A stretch of DNA of 64,000 nt, taken from Coprinellus micaceus (taxonomy: Eukaryota > Basidiomycota > Agaricomycetes > Agaricales > Psathyrellaceae). The notes beneath the pieces were generated by a model. That model was given only the letters and a program-made list of their open reading frames with translations, searched no databases and was not told where the DNA came from. The translations under genes were made by a program, and so were the position numbers. Location: NCBI GenBank assembly GCA_951394405.1, contig OX596344.1:1364001-1428000 (forward strand), in the 5' to 3' direction. The number at the start of each line of letters is the position of its first letter. Within the stretch, counting starts at the first letter, position 1. This document shows positions 62,712-64,000 of this stretch, piece after piece.

Positions 62712-64000
62712 ATGCCCAAGCGTAACAGCACTTCAAAGGCCACGGATGCCCAACCCATCGCCAAAGCAAAGCCCACCAGGGTTAGCAAGCGGCTCCAGAC
62801 CAAGAGATCCGCCGCCAAAGAAGGCGCTCCAGCAACCGCTACCCCAAAAAGCGATACCCAGGGCCCTCTGGCCACCGAGTCCCCCGCCAAGCCAATGGCC
62901 ACCCGAACCCGGACGAAGTCGAACGCGGCGAAGAGCAAAGCACCAGTCGCCTCTGGCAAAGAGAACGTCGAGTCGCCGGCTCTGAACTGTCATCCCGCCC
63001 GTAACCCTCCCGAATCCCCCATCAAGCTCAAGAACGTGGCGAAGCGCGACGAGCCGACGACCTCCAGTGAAGAGGTCGTCGAGGAGTCTCCTGTTCTGAA
63101 CTGTCATCCCGTTCGCAACCCTCCAGAATCGCCCATCAAGCTCACCAAGGGCAGGGCTGCCCGTCCTTCTGCACCCCAGAGGAAGAGGGTGTCGACCGTC
63201 AACAACCAGGCGACCAGGGTCAAGGCTGCTGCTAGGGCTAGAGCTAAGAAGGCATCCATCGAGGACAAGAAGCCTACCGCGGCCGGCCCTCCAGAGACCA
63301 TTCAGGCCGCCCCGACCCAGCGAGATATCAGGGCGCAGCGTCGTGCGGCGGTGAGGGCGGCCAAGGACGTGACCAAGGGTGTAAAAGGCCAAAGGGACCG
63401 CCACGAGGAAACGGCTGCCTTGGTTGAACCCGCCCGATCGGAAGACGAACACAAGCAAGATTACGCGGAGGTCCGCGATACAGGTGCCAACCAACCGGAA
63501 GAGGTCAACTCGGATAATCAGCCAGCCTTGGGGAAGGATGTTGAAAAGGGCGAGGTCGAGGGCGAGATTACCAACGAGGGTGCTAGGTGAGTACCACGAA
63601 ACGACTGGTCTCGGCTTCGAAGACTGACCTACTTCCTAGCCAAAATGCTTTGAAGAGGCGCCATGACGAGGAGGAGGAGGATGAAGACTTGAAAGACGAA
63701 GAGGAAGTGGAGCGGTTGTCTTTTTACGATGGGAAGGACGACAGCGACGTTGAGGATGACGTCGGGCACCAGGCGGAGGTGCCTGAGAGCATCTCAATGT
63801 TTAAAAAGTCGAAGTCCATGTATAAGAAGAGGAAGGTGGCACACGGGGTCAGGTCGGATGGTTCTGGTACGTTCTCCTGCCGCTCGCGACAGTTGCTCCT
63901 TCAGGTTAGCTCACTTGAGAACTAGGTTCGCCAGATGACAATACACCCGCCGACTCTGCCTCCCGAGCTGAGGCAAACCTTGAAACCGCAAATGAATGCG
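62712..64000 (+). CDS. Basic nuclear-type protein with KEN box and SPxK repeats (partial)
   Basis: The gene continues past the window edge. The first exon (ATG at 62712) codes for 292 residues rich in Lys, Arg, Ala and Pro. A second exon is acidic (RHDEEEEDEDLKDEEEVERL). A third starts SPDDNTPADSASR and is cut off by the window. No known domain is recognised. A sequence NCHPxRNPPESPIKL occurs twice, at residues ~92-106 and ~130-144, each preceded by SPxL. Each contains an SPxK sequence of the kind cyclin-dependent kinases phosphorylate. A KEN box (SGKENVESP) at residues 83-85 is the degron recognised by APC/C-Cdh1. These suggest a cell-cycle-regulated chromatin protein; that is inference. No transmembrane segment or signal peptide is present. 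Confidence 0.7.

Overview
The window is nuclear DNA of a filamentous basidiomycete, most likely an Agaricomycete. Nearly every gene is split by short introns of about 50-70 bases with GT...AG ends, and coding regions are GC-rich. The protein families are typical of mushrooms: a class I hydrophobin, ArmH-like flavin halogenases, a DUF3433-like membrane protein, AIG1-like G-domain proteins, a NACHT/NLR remnant and a DUF4238-like domain. I cannot name a species.

Left part (0-12 kb): a DUF3433-like membrane protein (+), a small secreted hydrophobin (+), then two tandem flavin-dependent halogenase paralogues (-). No polyketide synthase, NRPS or terpene cyclase is visible beside the halogenases.

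Housekeeping block (12.9-26.3 kb): the large multifunctional URA2/CAD gene (-), beta-tubulin (-), and on the other strand the NC2-alpha/BUR6 corepressor and the GINS subunit SLD5. These are intact and ordinary.

Accessory block (26.7-47 kb): an unknown ORF, then four copies of one G-domain family. One copy looks complete (43.9 kb, +). One has lost the P-loop Ser/Thr (28-29 kb, -). One lacks the G3 loop (30.6-31.8 kb, -). One is a truncated inverted fragment (37.8 kb, -). Between them lie a ~1.04 kb element with ~308-bp inverted arms, a basidiomycete multi-pass membrane protein, an F-box protein, a His-rich ZIP metal transporter and a tRNA-Trp with a 19-nt intron. Much of 31.8-36 kb and 45.1-47.5 kb is non-coding.

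Second housekeeping block (47.6-52 kb): a SUMO gene whose short exons make it easy to miss, divergent from ATG22 across a 191-bp shared promoter, followed by STE24 156 bp after ATG22.

Right part (52-64 kb): a broken NLR (NACHT) gene, then two paralogous secreted SnoaL-like genes. The first is split by a 1,070-bp non-coding transposon flanked by a perfect 8-bp target duplication. Removing the element plus one duplication copy restores the reading frame exactly, so the insertion looks recent. The window ends with a SURP-like protein, a DUF4238-protein kinase fusion and the start of a basic nuclear-type protein with a KEN box and a duplicated SPxK motif.

The best candidates for new biology are the 1,070-bp element, the G-domain family losing nucleotide-binding motifs copy by copy, the DUF4238-kinase fusion and the orphan halogenase pair. 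All exon joins were worked out by eye from splice signals and reading frame.
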